A stretch of 37,810 nucleotides of DNA, taken from contig CALSCR010003839.1 of NCBI GenBank assembly GCA_943704495.1, positions 1 through 37,810 on the forward strand, written 5' to 3'. Source of the stretch: Pigoraptor chileana. Taxonomy: Eukaryota > Opisthokonta > Filasterea. Under the pieces are notes generated by a model. It ran no database searches and was not told where the DNA came from. It worked only from the letters and a program-made list of their open reading frames with translations. Of this stretch, positions 22,652 through 33,600 are shown in pieces. Position 1 is the stretch's first letter. The number at the start of each line of letters is the position of its first letter. Both the position numbers and the translations under genes were made by a program.

Positions 22652-23510
22652 GTGCATACTCATGGCTTTTGTATACTAGCCCTGCGAGTTGTTTTACTCA
22701 ATGAGTGACTCAACTGAGTCTGCTCACACAGTGCATGTTGGTCCTTCGCGCAATCCATAACTGGCCAACACTTCACCACAATCTGATTGTTAACCGCTCG
22801 ATGTACTGCTGTTGGGCTGTGTTGTTGCATGCAGGCTTTGTCAAATACGTCGGTCGCGTCGACAGCGATTACATCGACTACCAGACATATGTTGGCGTGA
22901 AACTGGACGATCCGGGTGAGTGGAGTTGTATTTTTGATAGCCGTGGGTTTCTTTCAATGAGGAAGTCGCCATCCGTTTTTGGTTTATGGAGGCCCGGACT
23001 ACTTTCACACACACACACATGCACACGCATGTGGAGTCCGTGGCGGGAAACTGACTTGAATTCTGCATCACTTACTCAATCTCTGCAGCTGGCGATTGTG
23101 ACGGTGTGTACAAGGGCAAGCGGTACTTCACATGCCCTGACAAGCACGGAATGGTGGTGCCTGTGTCTCGCATTGCATCTGTCTACGTGCCGAAGGTATG
23201 AACAACTATGTGTGTCCGTGTGTCGCTGATATATACTCACAATGTGGTGCAGCGGCTGTACTTTGCTTTATTCGCAAAGGCGGCTGCACTTCTCCCGCAT
23301 ATGTTGTTCGGCAAGCACATTGCACACGCATACGCACACTCACATGCACACGCACACGCACACGCACAGACACACACACACACACGCACACGCACCCGCA
23401 ACTACATGATGTGACTCTCAACGACCTTCTTGTGTCCTTCTCTGCAGTCAATGACGTTTCAGCCGAGTTTCAAGTCGTGGAGACTCACAAATCCCAAGGC
23501 TGACGCGTAG
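19673..23510 (+). CDS. Coiled coil + nucleoside-hydrolase-like domain + CAP-Gly protein
   Basis: Exons 19673-22252, 22435-22588, 22835-22915, 23089-23195 and 23448-23510 join in phase to about 994 residues. Residues about 125-270 are a heptad-type coiled coil. Residues about 275-445 are Ser/Gln-rich linker. Residues about 448-800 resemble the inosine-uridine nucleoside hydrolase fold: VIVVTGGAEPWCDDTGLVML aligns with the Ca/ribose loop DxDPGxDDA, EPN with the next conserved Asn, CCGLGVVSNLV with the ATGPLTNLA block, and CVDEPAAVAIVA with the late DPLAVA block. The first loop aspartate is changed (GAEPWCDD), so activity is uncertain. A CPCTVC cluster (864-869) precedes a CAP-Gly domain (about 899-974: GDRVQLDGG, GFVKYVGRV, YVGVKLDDPAGDCDG, GKRYFTCPDKHGMVV). 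CAP-Gly domains bind EEY/F tails of tubulin and EB1. A microtubule-associated nucleoside- or ribose-binding protein is inferred. Translation could also start at 19697. Confidence 0.85.
22264..22405 (+). repeat. Intron with GT-rich 5' part and CA-rich 3' part (CAP-Gly gene, intron 1)
   Basis: The intron 22253-22434 has a GTATGTATGTGTGTGT tract close to the donor and a (CA)n tract at about 22360-22402 close to the acceptor. The two tracts are complementary in the transcript. Confidence 0.85.
22616..22651 (+). repeat. (GT)n microsatellite in intron 2 of the CAP-Gly gene
   Basis: About 16 GT units on the sense strand, roughly 30 bases downstream of the donor at 22589. Confidence 0.95.
23325..23400 (+). 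repeat. (CA)n / (CACACG)n repeat in the last intron of the CAP-Gly gene
   Basis: CA-rich sense-strand tract in intron 23196-23447, on the acceptor side. The donor side starts with an ATGTGTGTCCGTGTGT tract. Confidence 0.9.
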
Positions 23511-24122
23511 TAATGCGTGCTGTGTTTCTTGACTTCTGCGCGTGTGGCATGGCGTTGGTGGCACGTGTGCGTGTGTGCGTGCGTGCGTGCGTGCGTGCGT
23601 TAGAATTCGTTTTCCTTATTTTCACGAAACACCCCCTTGATTTGCCTCTCCTTTTTGCGCGTTTGCACTGAATTTTCTCTTTTGAGTCTCTGCCTCAACC
23701 ATAAAAGTTAGTATTGTATACAAAACTCAGCGTTATTCTGATGTTTTGTGCCGAGCACACTGTTAAGGACTCGTGGATGCAGAAAATGGACTTGTAGTGG
23801 CCACTATGTGCAATTTGAATCTCCCCGGCTGTGACGCAGGTGGGGAATGAGTCGAGTGATGGGATATTGTGACAGTTTCGTGCGGCACAAAAACAATGTT
23901 CAAACCGACAATTCTCCCTCTCTCTCTACGTGTGACTTGTTGGAGTCAATGAGTTTGTGCCGAAGGTATTTTGTGCACTCTCTGTCTTTGTCTTTGTCTG
24001 TTGTGGACTCCATGGGCACAGCGCCTATGACACTGACTTGAATCCTTGAATCCTACATCTCTGTCTCTGTCTCTGTCTGCCTCTCCGCGCCGTGTGCAGC
24101 TGCTTCAAATGTTTATATTCTT
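23511..24122. other. Convergent intergenic region between the CAP-Gly and RUNDC1-like genes
   Basis: No gene seen. It contains a (GTGC)n microsatellite at about 23566-23600, an ATAAAA at about 23701 that may belong to the CAP-Gly 3' end, a CTCTCTCT stretch near 23925, and a (TCTCTG)n run at about 24056-24085. Copy B of a dispersed repeat lies at 24000-24055. Confidence 0.6.
24000..24055 (+). repeat. Dispersed repeat, copy B (intergenic)
   Basis: Inverted relative to copy A at 6168-6228. Shared blocks on this strand are CTGTTGTGGA, TCCATGGGCAC, GCGCCTA, CACTGACTT and TTGAATCCTACATC. This copy has an extra tandem GAATCCTT. Confidence 0.75.
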
Positions 24123-27100
24123 TCAGAAACCGTGGCGCATTTCAACAAGCGAAGCAATCTCATAGTTTTCCGCAAGCATAAACTCGAATGGTTCGAGCGT
24201 TTGGAGATGCACACACGCTCCGCCAAAGGCAAATCGACGTGCATATGCCCACTCCTCATGCGTTGCTCGCATCACGTCCTCGCAGTTACACACGAGTGCG
24301 CACCAGGCTGACAGTTGTCGTCGGCTGGATGTGCATGGATGCAGTGATAAATGTACCAAACATACACACACACACAGAGACGGGATGTCAGTGGACGAAC
24401 GATAATTGCAATATGTAAACGAGACGAAAAGGATGCACAGAAAGGGCAAACACATACACACGTACATACATGTAAGTCACATACATACGAGTCACGTGCA
24501 TATTCTTAGACAAGTCATACACAGTTAAGGCACGCACACAACAGCAATACCCACTTGAGTCCGTAATACACGAGCGATCGAAACTGTGAGGAAAGCGAAG
24601 TGTGGAGCCATCAGGATTAACAGCAGATCTAATAACCGAGTGCAACCCATCCACCCGAATTCACAAACGAACGTAGAGCACACACAGCGCGTGCAATACA
24701 GACAAAGACACACACAGACACACAAAAGACACATACACACACACACACACACACGGACCCACCTTGCAGTCGGCATCCCTCTTGAGCGGATCGTGCGACC
24801 GTGTCACAAGCTGCACTGCGTCCAACAGCGACCGCCGATTGTCTTTTAGCCACTCCGCCTGCTCAGTTGCGACGGAGCCCCCAGGAGACCTAACGGAATC
24901 TGTCGGTGTGTGTCGCGGGGATGCTGGCGCTCCAAACGCCATCGAAAGTTTCCGCAAGGGCGTTGCGTTTACTTTGTCACCGTCCTGTAATTTGTAGTAC
25001 TGCACAAAGAGGTCCCACGGGTGTGTGATTCCTTTTCGTGTCCCCTGTATTATGGCATTTGGGGAGAGGGGGGGGGGGGGGGGNNNNNNNNNNGGGGGGT
25101 CCGTTTGCATGAGAGAGTATGTGTGCGCTAATCAGCAACGTCAGAGACGACACAAACACGCACAACCGGCACATCGCATCCCAAGAGACACCGGAGAGTA
25201 CGAACCATCCACCCCTTTCGTTTGGTGCCGTGCATATACAGCGCCATTAACGCGGGTGACAGCGCGTCTCGCACTTGGCCGATGAGCTCGGCGTCGAAGT
25301 TAGGGCGCTGAATGCAGAAAAGAGAGGGTAATACAACAAACAGACGCAATTCGAAAACAAACGAAATGTAAGCAATTCGTACATTTACCGGCGCATGTTT
25401 TCACTTGCGTGCACATACACACATGAACGGTCAACAAGGCATGGCCGAGGACAGTAATCATACCGGCACAGTACAAATCTCATTACCTCGCACAGGTATC
25501 CTAGACGCTTTTTTGCACGCTCCATGGATCCCCGCTGGTCAAACAACAGGGCAATGCTGCGGCACGACCTGCTCAGTCGCTGCAGCGGAAGCGTAAACCC
25601 GCGCGGATGCTCCGGATTGTCCGTAATTGCGACACCATCGGGTCCGGCGTTGCGGGCACTCAGCTGTCGCAGGCGCGTGTCAAGCGCGTTCTCAAGCGCA
25701 GCGTCAGACTCGGCGTCGGCGTCCGCGTCCCCGTTATTTGCAGTGTGCGTATTGCCAACACTTGAAGTCAAAACAGCACCGGGTTCCCCTCCGTCTGTCG
25801 CACTGGGCTGGGCACCGCTTTGCGACTGAAGTGAAGACGCAGATGGATGTGATACACTAGCTGCTCTGTCTTTGCTCTCAACCGCTCCACTCGTCTTCGC
25901 CGTTTGCCTAGAAATGCCATCGGTCGCCGCCGATGACCCATTCGTGTCGAGTCCGTTTTCGTTGTCACCCGAAAGAGGGGTCGAGTCTCCCCCAACGTTT
26001 CCTGTAATGGTTGCAATGTCCCTGTACCTGCCATAAAAGGAGCGCAGCATAGACTCCATTTTCGACCTGCGGGCGGGTGTATCAGCACTGCTCACAATAT
26101 CTGCTGCTGTTGGTGTGCGAGGGCTCCCATCATCTGCCTCGGCAATGGACCTCGATTGCGCGCGAGTCGGTGTCGACAGTGCGGAACTCACCGACGGTGC
26201 TTGCTGTTGCTGTTGCTGTTGTTGTGGTTGTTGCTGTTGTTGTTGCTGTTGTTGTTGTGGTTGTGATTTTGATTCCGAGGTGCTACTCCGTCGAAAAAGC
26301 CCAAAACCGCGTCCCTTTGCGGGTGTTGCACTCGCCGAATCGGTCACCCCCGCAGCCTTCTCGGCGTCCCTCAGCTGCTCTCTCAGCTTGTTTATCATAT
26401 CTTCACCCGCCGCGCTTTCACAACGCGTCCAGACTGTCCGGACTCAGGAAGATCGACTCGGGACGACAATCGTATGCCGTCGACTGCACGGGGATCCGGA
26501 CATCCTGCGAAAGCATATTCTTCCAGTTCGGCGAGAAGGCGGTCGCGCTCCTCCGGCTTCGCACCGACAATTTGCTTCAGTCTGAACTGAACCCGTGCAT
26601 AGTGACTCGTGAGCGCAAGAAGAGATCGTTCAAGGTCTTCGTAGTCCATAAACAGCGTCCCACGTCGCGAAGGGGCTTCCGTCTGCGCGTGTGTGGGCAG
26701 GGATGGCGCATCCACGCGAGGCTGCGTATTGTGACTTGGAGGGGATGCGACGGCGTGTAAGCTTTCTTTCCTCATTGAAATTTCTTCCTCATTTCCTGCG
26801 TCGGAATCATCCATTAGAGCGCGGGGAGAGTCCATGCCGAGTGCGGATTCGCTTATCAGTGGGGGTTCCTCGTGTTTGTCTGAAGACGACATGGGGAATG
26901 CGTCAAAAGTAAACACACGCGCAACCGGCGGACTCGTTTTGTAAGTGTTTTCGTGCGATTGAACGGCCATGTCGCCGTCAATCAGCAGCAGTTCATCGTC
27001 ATCGGAGGAATCCGAGCGCACGTGAAAAAGCTGACCCGCGACGTCCGGTGATGCAAAGGGATTCGTCTCGTGCACAACAACGCCGAGTCCATTTTCAACT

Positions 27101-27351
27101 CCAGTTTCAATACCGATGGCATTGTTCGCGGCGTCGTGAAGTGAGAATATGGGACTGTGTCCTGCAATTCCCGAGAGGGACTCTGCGGCAAAGCGGTCGA
27201 GAAGGGCACTTCCACTGAAGAGAAAGTGCGGATCTGTTGTGTCGCCCATCTGTGTGAGACACGCGTAGCTGCTGGATGAGCGCAGGGTGATGTATGCACG
27301 AGTAACACCACCAGTTCCGTTTTGTGTCGCGCTGTGTGCAGGAATGTGCAT
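24123..27351 (-). CDS. RUNDC1: RUNDC1-like protein (coiled coil plus RUN domain)
   Basis: Exons on the minus strand: 27351-25487, 25307-about 25173, 25044-about 24759 and 24307-24123. The N-terminal about 220 residues are acidic and low complexity. Then come MDYEDLERSLLALTSHYARV and QFRLKQIVGAKPEERDRLLA with ELEEYAFAGCPD, which closely resemble the RUNDC1 coiled-coil region. A second coiled coil (MINKLREQLRDAEKAAG), a 20-residue glutamine tract and a long Ser/Asp-rich linker follow. The RUN domain contains THPWDLFVQYYKLQDGDKVN, TPLRKLSMAF, SLLDAVQLV and SHDPLKRDADCK, and the end EWAYARRFAF...EIASLVEMRHGF matches the RUNDC1 C-terminus. RUN domains often bind small GTPases. The frame must change by one base near 26405 (GCGCGGCGGG) to pass from VVKARR to GEDMINKL. 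The ends of the second and third exons are approximate. A 10-N gap falls in the intron 25045-25172. Confidence 0.85.
25069..25099. other. Poly-G run with a 10-N assembly gap
   Basis: A G run (about 15 bases from 25069), ten N at 25084-25093, then six more G. In the sense of the RUNDC1-like gene this is a C-rich tract about 20 bases upstream of the acceptor at 25045, so the gap is intronic and does not interrupt the RUN domain. Confidence 0.95.
26200..26268 (-). repeat. CAG/CAA repeat coding for polyglutamine
   Basis: A mixed CAG/CAA tract (GTTGCT on the plus strand) encodes about 20 glutamines broken by two prolines in the RUNDC1-like protein. Mixed codons make it less prone to slippage than a pure CAG run. 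Confidence 0.9.
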
Positions 27352-27484
27352 GTGTTTTTCTTTGTGAACTGTGGAAACTCGTGGAAATTATATCAAGCCC
27401 GGATCAACGCGCATGAGGAAGTGGAACAAAGCGAGAGCTCGGCAAATTCCAGTTGACCGCGCTCCAGTTGAGAGTGACAGTAAC

Positions 27485-27505
27485 CAGGGGTACTGAGTAC
27501 CCCTG
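27485..27505. promoter_or_regulatory. Inverted repeat with 10-bp arms and 1-base centre
   Basis: The left arm CAGGGGTACT and right arm AGTACCCCTG are exact reverse complements separated by one G. The repeat sits midway in the RUNDC1/DHX34 divergent promoter. Perfect 10-bp arms are unlikely by chance, so a dimeric factor site is plausible (inference). Confidence 0.55.
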
Positions 27506-27595
27506 ACATAACTGAATGGCGGTTGCATATTCAATCTTGTTGTAACACAGAGAATCTGCGATAGAATCTGACACGCCAAAAGTAAGGCATGCTCC

Positions 27596-27601
27596 CACGT
27601 G
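27596..27601. promoter_or_regulatory. CACGTG box near the DHX34 start codon
   Basis: CACGTG 23 bases upstream of the ATG at 27625. It is one of several E-boxes found in each of the divergent promoters of this window. Confidence 0.4.
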
Positions 27602-27624
27602 CTTTGTGCACATGAGGACTGCAA

Positions 27625-30600
27625 ATGGCACAGCGGGACCGATACACCGACCGCAGAGAGGACGGTGGGCGGCATCGCCACACTCTGACCTCTTCGCCTT
27701 ATGCGCTTGTTGATGATCGCGCACGAAACGAAAGAGATTCCCACGGAAGCAGGAAATATGACTCGTCGCATTCACGGAAGCATGCCAGGGATGATGTCGA
27801 AGGTGATGAAGTGGATTACAGGCGACGAAGAAGGGATGCAGACAACGCCCGTCCCGATGATAGTCCAAGTCGGAATGACGACAAGCGCCGCCCCGTTGAA
27901 TCCGAACACGATCGCTCTGCGCGGGGTCACGATGTCCATGCACCTTTGAATGATGAGAGAGGGCACAGTGTGCGACGTCGACGTAGAGAGAGTGACGCGG
28001 AAGGTGACGACAAAGATGGACGGCGCAGCGGTGTCAGACGGCGTGCGGAGGACGAACGATACGATAACACTCGCCCGGCCAGCCGATTCGATGAAAGCCG
28101 AACAGTTACTAGAGGGACTGTTGTGCGAGTTGCAGCTCTGCACGGCGGTGGTATTGGCGCTGGCGGGGGTGTGCGGGAGCGTGATCGAGACGGTGGTCGC
28201 GCTAATGATGGGAGTGCTGTTGGTGGCACGACAGTTGGCATCGGTGACGAAGTGCCACAGTGGGAGCTGTATGTATCGGAGCTGGATCGCCTCTTCTTTA
28301 AGCCCACAGACCACATACGCAAGGGATCCGACGAATACGACGAAATGTGGGCGTTTCTGCGCAGATATGAGGAGTTTCGTCGCAATCGGCCGCCGCTGCC
28401 GCCTCCTTCCGCGCGACATAGCCAAAACGATGAACGGCAGCAGCAGCCTGCATTACCTCCCGACTCTCCGTTTGCTGATCTCCCATCCCGCTACGACAGC
28501 CGATACCGCATGAACTTTTCCCTTCTCGCGGATGCAATACCGGGTGCGCATGGCGTTGATAATAGAACCAACCGGCGTGGAAGGGGTGCCAGTCGTTACT
28601 TTGGGGGATCCATGCATCGCGGTGGAGGGGATGCACACGACAATGACGACGATGGAATTGACCACGATCGCAGTGGTGGACGCCGTCTCGGGAAGAAAGA
28701 AATTGCCGAATTTCTCGATCGCATGCGGCACTTTGAGAACTTTTTGCAGCGCGAGAAACTTTCAAAGCTCGTGAAGATGAGGAGGGACAAGGCGAATCTC
28801 CCGATTGCAAAGTACAAGGATGCCATTGTGCGACTTGTGAGGGAAAATCGCGTCGTTGTTGTGTCGGGTGATACTGGCTGCGGCAAGTCAACGCAGGTTG
28901 GTGGGATGACTTTTGTGTGTGTGTGTATGTGTGTGTGTGTGTGTGTTTTGCTGTTTGTGTGCAGAGTCCACTCCTTACTATCCAATTCAAACTCATTCTC
29001 CAACGCTTACAATTTACCACACACGCAACATTCTCGTCTCTCCCCCTCGATCACGTGGATCGCAGGTGCCACAGTATCTTGTGGAGGGCGGTTTCCGTGC
29101 TGTTGCATGCACACAGCCACGTCGGATTGCGTGTGTTTCTCTTGCTCGGCGCGTTGGCCATGAAATGATGTCGCCTCCGGGGGTTCTTGCTGCACACCAC
29201 ATTCGGTTTGAGGACACAAAGAGTACCCACACCCGCGTCACCTTTGTAACAGAGGGACTTCTCTTGCGACAGCTCGCGTCAACGGGTGGCGCCCTTGAGG
29301 ATGGCTCTGCCCGCTATGATGTCATTGTGGCGGATGAAATGCACGAGCGTAGCATGCAGGGCGACTTTCTGCTCGCCGTTCTCGCAAACAAGCTGATGCG
29401 AGAGAGATCTGACGTCCGCCTTGTGATCATGTCTGCCACAATCAACGTCGAGTTGTTTTCGCGGTACTTTAACGGCGCACCGATCGTGCAGGCATGTGTG
29501 TGTGTGTGTGTGTGTGTTGTGCTTGGGCGTGTATTGGAGGGGTTCAATTTTAATTGGGTGAGCATGCGTCCAGGGCTGTTCTCCTTATTTTCCATCTTAC
29601 GATAGTTGTGTTGCGACCGCACATGTCGTCCGTTGTGCTGCTGTTGTCCGGTTAGAAGCTGAAGAACAACCAATGATGTCAAGTCAGCAGCCTTTACATT
29701 CACAATGCTCATATATGTGTGCGACTTGTCACGCACGCTTGTATTGTCATACGTCATTGACGCTAATATGCATGTAAATGTATATGCGTGCATGTGTGTG
29801 TGTGTGTTTGTGTGTGCATGTGTGTGTTTGTATGTATTTTCTTGAATAGGTTCCCGGCAGACTGTACCCGATCGACGTCCACTACCACCCCGTGCACGAT
29901 GCGTCGGCAAAGGAAGATCTCGGCAAGGGCGGAGAGCGCAAGCCACTGAAACCCGAGCGCATTAACCCACTTCCGTTTGTGAGGATCATGGAGAGAATAG
30001 GTACTGTGAATTGGTTGCTCTGACTTCATTTCGCCGCATCCGTTTACCGGGTAGCATATCTGAAGCGGTACCTGTGCGTGGCATGAAATTGCGGTTACGT
30101 TTGGTTTTGTTGGTGTATAATTGCGTTTGGGTTGTGCATGCACATACTTGCGCGCGTATGTGTGTCCTTTTGTGTTCGTGTGCGTTTCGTTGGACTTTCA
30201 TCTCGAGGCCTCCCATTCCTAAGCCACATTTTCCTATGTCGCGTGCTTTAAAGGCCTTTATCCTTCATCCCTTCATCTCTTCATACCAACCATGTTGTTG
30301 CATTGCAGATCGTGAGTATCCAAGTACAGAAAGGGGCGATTTGCTCATCTTTCTGAGTGGCACCGCCGAGATTGCGGCCGTTGAACTGGCAGCGAAGGAG
30401 TACGCTTCGCAGACAAAGAGGCACGTGACAGTACAGTGATGTGCGCGGGCTCTGTGTTGAATACCAATCATATTCGAACGCATGTGTGTGTGTGTGTGTG
30501 TGTGGGTATGTGTGTGTGTGTTTGTGCGTGTGTGTGCGTGTGTGTGCTTGTTTGTTATGTGTGTGTTGCACACGGATCTCATCTGACGGCTTTTGTGTCC

Positions 30601-33600
30601 GGCAACTTCATGCATGCCCACTGTCCCTGCTGTGGCAGATGGATTGTGCTGCCACTGCACAGCGCCTTGTCGTCCAAGGCACAGGACAAGTGTTTTGACA
30701 CTCCGCCGCCGGGTGTGCGAAAGTGTGTAATTTCAACCAACATCGCCGAAACATCGGTAAGTGGGACTTGGTGTGTGTGTGTGTGTGTGTGTGATTCCGG
30801 GAGCACGATAGTTGATAACCAGCACTTTCCTCACGTGTCGCACACACTCGCTCAAAAACGGAAAGAGTATTAACCAAAACACTCAAACCAAACCACACAT
30901 GCTTATCCGTGTGCAAACACACAAACACAAAACACAAAACATAAAACACAAAACACAAAACACAAACCACACTTTCACTCCGTAACTTCAAATCAGGTCA
31001 CAATCGATGGCATTCGTTTTGTCGTCGATTCCGGCCGCGTGAAAGAGATGGGCTACGACCCGCAGGCGCGCATGCGGCGGCTGTGCGAGTACTGGGTGTC
31101 ACGTGCGTCGGCAGAGCAGCGCAAGGGCCGCGCCGGTCGCACTGGTCCCGGCGTCTGCTACCGCATGTATTCCCAGGACGATTTCTCTGCCTTTGCCGCC
31201 TATCCCGTGCCTGAACTGCGCCGCGTGCCGATGGACGCCGTCATCTTGCAGCTTCTCGACATGGGGGTCGGCAACCCGCGCTCGTTTGTCTTTGTCGAGG
31301 CGCCGCCGGAGGGTGCGATCGACAGATCTCTTGAGACGCTCCTCATGCACGGAGCAATAACCGCCAGATCCATCGCATCCGCCACTTTGTCCGCCACTTT
31401 GGCGTCGTCTGCTGCTGTTGGCGCAGCAGCATCAGCCGATGTGGATGTGAGGGGCGAGGGCGGTGATGCGCAGGATGGTCACGTGAGGGCATCAGCGGGA
31501 TCGGTGGGCAGTGCGGCTGCAGCAATAGCGTCGCCGCGGCTGACGTCACTCGGCAAACTGCTCGCACGGCTTCCGGTCGACACGGTTGTCGGGAAAATGC
31601 TTGTTCTGGGTGCCGTCGCGGGTGTTGCGGGTGACGCAATGGTGCTTGCGGCGGGACTTACTGTGCAGTCACCGCTGTTGAAGGCCGACGGACGGTCGCA
31701 GGAGAAGAGGGAGGAGCTCGTGAGTGCTGAGGGTGACGCGCTGACTGTGATGAATGCGTACACAGGGTGGGCGAGGGAACCACGCGGCAACCGGCGGAGG
31801 TGGTGCCGAGAGAGGGGACTTGAAGAACAGCGCCTCATCGAAATGAGCCGCCTTGTGGAGCAGTTCAGAGAGATCCTTGTTACCCACGGCATTCTGCGAC
31901 CGCCCTCCGGTGACAGGGACGGTAACCCGGGAACGCTTGGTGGCAGCGACGATTTCGTTGCATTCGACGACCCTGCCGAGCTGGAGCGTGAGCGTCGGCG
32001 TCGGCGTCGAAGGGAGCGTCGCAGAGACGCCCTTGATAGATTGCGCACGACGAACAAGCGACGGGGCGTGCTTGCTGTGGGGGACGACGGCGGCAACGTG
32101 GAAGCAGGTGTGTGTGTGTGTGTGTGTGTGTGTGCATTTATATAGATGTATATATATGTGATATGTCGATGTGCTTAATGGATTGTTACTTAGTTTGTGC
32201 ATATGTACGAATTATGCTCTGTCAATGTGCCTGGCATGTCCTCTTTGGAATTTGGTGGTGTGCTTTAGTTTAACTTTATGTTGTGTGGTTTTTGGCGACA
32301 TTGCTGCACGCAACGTCCGATCGCAGGCACTTCTGACGAGGAGGAAGAGGAAAAAAAGCAAGAAGAGAGGCGGCGCAAGGGCCGCGATAGGGACAAGCGG
32401 AGGCGCTACGGACCCGGAACAGATGGAGAAAGCGGTGATGTTGGTGAGGCGCACAACAGTGACGACGATGCGCGGTTCGAACTAGACAATGCGGACGATG
32501 CTTTTGATGGCGGTGGGAGTGGGGATGGATGTAGAAGTGGCGGCGATTCAGACGGCGACAAGGGCGAGGGCGAGGGCGAGGGAGAGGGAAGAGGGGATAA
32601 GAAAGGAGGAGGCGGCGGTAGCAATGATCGCATGCGCGTGCTGAAAGCGGTCATGTCCATGGCGCTGTATCCGCAACTTGCTCTTCCGGATGAGCACAAC
32701 GCGGCCAAGCGGGACTCTGAGAAGATATACCACGCACACTCGAAGCAGTTTGTCGCAATGCATCCGTCGTCCGTGTACTACGCCGACCCCTCGCTGCTCG
32801 GTCCCGGCGACCTCGGGAGCGCACGTGACGGGCATCACGTGCTGTGCTATGTGTCGCTTCTCGAGACGGCCAAGCCCTATCTTGTCGGTGTGTCGCGCAC
32901 TCCGCTTGCGCCGTCGCTGTTTATGCTCTGCAGCATCGTCGATACGGTCGAAGATTGCAGGAGGATTGTTTTTGACCGATGGATTGAGGTGTGTTTTGTG
33001 TGTGTGCTGTGTAACGGCTGTGTATATGTTTGTTGGTATATCTAGATCCTATGTTGGATTTAACGAATGATATACCCGTTTGCACGAGCACAATCTTTCT
33101 TTTGGTTCATCTTGCATTAACTGCTTCTTTGTTTCTGTGCCCCTTCTTCGACGCATGTGCAGGTCGTCTTCTCCTCGGCAGAGCAGGCGCAGTCCATCCT
33201 TGCGGCGGCCATTCGCGTGCGCATAATGTGGCGGCATTTGGTATCGCGACGACTCGCCCGAACAGCAATGGGGGCATTCCGTGTGTCCGGCGACAACAGC
33301 AACATAGCCAACAACAACAATAACAATAACAGCACTGGTGCTATTGTGAATGGCGAAGATGCATCAGGCGAGGGCACAGCCATTCTGGGTGCTAATGGAG
33401 ACACAACCACCGGTGACGTTGCCGTTGATGGGCTTGCAGGAGGCGAGGCGATTGTGGCGCCCCCGTATGTCGCAGAAGCGCTGGCAGACGCGGCCGACTT
33501 TGTTGCGATGAAGTGCATCGGGGGTGAAACAAACGACGAATTGGAAGTGCGAATGATACGCCAGTTGGCGCGATCGATTGCGGCACTCGTGAAATCAAGG

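Larger units (their letters stand above)
27352..27624. promoter_or_regulatory. Compact divergent promoter between the RUNDC1-like and DHX34-like genes
   Basis: Only 273 bases separate the two start codons. The region contains a 21-bp near-perfect hairpin palindrome (27485-27505) and a CACGTG box (27596-27601) 23 bases before the DHX34 start codon. Confidence 0.6.

Noticed and set aside
23253-23330. Extra exon RLYFALFAKAAALLPHMLFG in the last CAP-Gly intron
   Set aside because: A good acceptor precedes it but no donor in the right phase follows. The CAP-Gly end joins the final exon in phase without it.
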